DNA from: a virus | Virus record (IMG/VR): IMGVR_UViG_3300032173_000018 | Coordinates: 1 to 37,053 of that record | Length of the DNA: 37,053 nucleotides | Strand: one strand, 5' to 3' | Shown: in pieces, positions 37,002 through 37,053 of the stretch | Position numbering within the stretch: position 1 is the stretch's first letter | How the letters are laid out: each line of letters opens with the position of its first letter | Translations under genes and position numbers: made by a program | Notes under the pieces: generated by a model | The model's database searches: none | What the model was told of the DNA's origin: nothing | The model's input: the letters and a program-made list of their open reading frames with translations, nothing else

Positions 37002-37053
37002 CTTTTTTACTTTATTTTATTTATATAATACTCACTGATTTTTAATTTTATTT

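Noticed and set aside
37001-37053. TATAAATA upstream of glnA resembles a T4 late promoter.
   Set aside because: Only one clear copy in the window on the coding strand near a start. The common box is the reverse complement, so a T4-like late sigma is not supported.
1-37053. CRISPR array or tRNA/tmRNA genes.
   Set aside because: No spaced repeat array and no cloverleaf or tmRNA ends were seen. The repeats at 1601-1649 have only two units.
1-37053. Possibility that this is host chromosome instead of phage.
   Set aside because: No ribosomal, tRNA or core metabolic cluster occurs; DUF3310, T5orf172, homing endonuclease and the repeated leaders favour phage. It stays possible because no structural gene is in the window.

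Overview
The window looks like part of a large tailed-phage genome (or a phage-derived element) that infects a Bacteroidetes, probably Flavobacterium-like, host. It is AT-rich and densely packed, with small proteins of unknown function on both strands and many ATGA or TAATG start/stop overlaps. Phage-type families are present: a DUF3310 protein, a T5orf172-type GIY-YIG protein, a homing endonuclease, an orphan DNA methyltransferase and a small GEHP-type helical protein. The host assignment rests on promoter-like TAnnTTTG boxes, the absence of convincing Shine-Dalgarno sequences, a SprB-type repeat and C-terminal tails resembling type IX secretion signals. No terminase, capsid, portal or tail gene is in the window, so the phage assignment is strong inference, not proof.

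Layout. 1-1.5 kb (minus): three coupled genes sharing an MNLQE N-terminus, one running off the left edge, preceded by a 360-base repeat-rich gene-free stretch. 1.8-3.4 kb (minus): two secreted proteins. 3.7-6.8 kb (mostly plus): small paralogues and a tagged zinc peptidase. 6.9-9.7 kb (minus): T5orf172 protein, two antisense tiny hydrophobic ORFs, a second zinc peptidase and a 374-aa protein. 9.8-14.2 kb: a lipoprotein, then a glycosyltransferase and LpxH-like phosphoesterase pair and unknowns. 14.2-16.2 kb (plus): tagged genes with a homing endonuclease among them. 16.2-23.8 kb: short blocks of unknowns, including an eight-CxxC zinc protein, a YkuD-like protein and a GT-D glycosyltransferase. 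23.8-27.8 kb (minus): unknowns plus rmlC and rmlB. 28-29.9 kb: unknowns and smpB. 29.9-32.8 kb: DUF192, DHH phosphoesterase and a pretoxin-like protein. 32.9-37 kb (minus): one operon from a type II glutamine synthetase through a SAM methyltransferase, DUF3310, tiny membrane peptides and a DNA methyltransferase to a terminator.

Two patterns tie the window together. First, at least 14 otherwise unrelated proteins begin with a short hydrophobic stretch ending in [L/I/V]-x-E followed by an amphipathic helix (for example MKLIITESQY). This resembles the capsid-targeting leaders and I/L-x-E prohead-protease sites of T4-like phages, so these proteins, some with recognisable enzyme domains, may be packaged and injected. 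Second, two promoter-like boxes recur at nearly fixed distance from start codons: TATTTAT 4-5 bases before twelve ATGs, and TATCTTTG exactly 4 bases before five. Both predict leaderless mRNAs and possibly two transcription programmes. Host-takeover cargo includes SmpB, glutamine synthetase, dTDP-rhamnose enzymes and envelope-modifying candidates.
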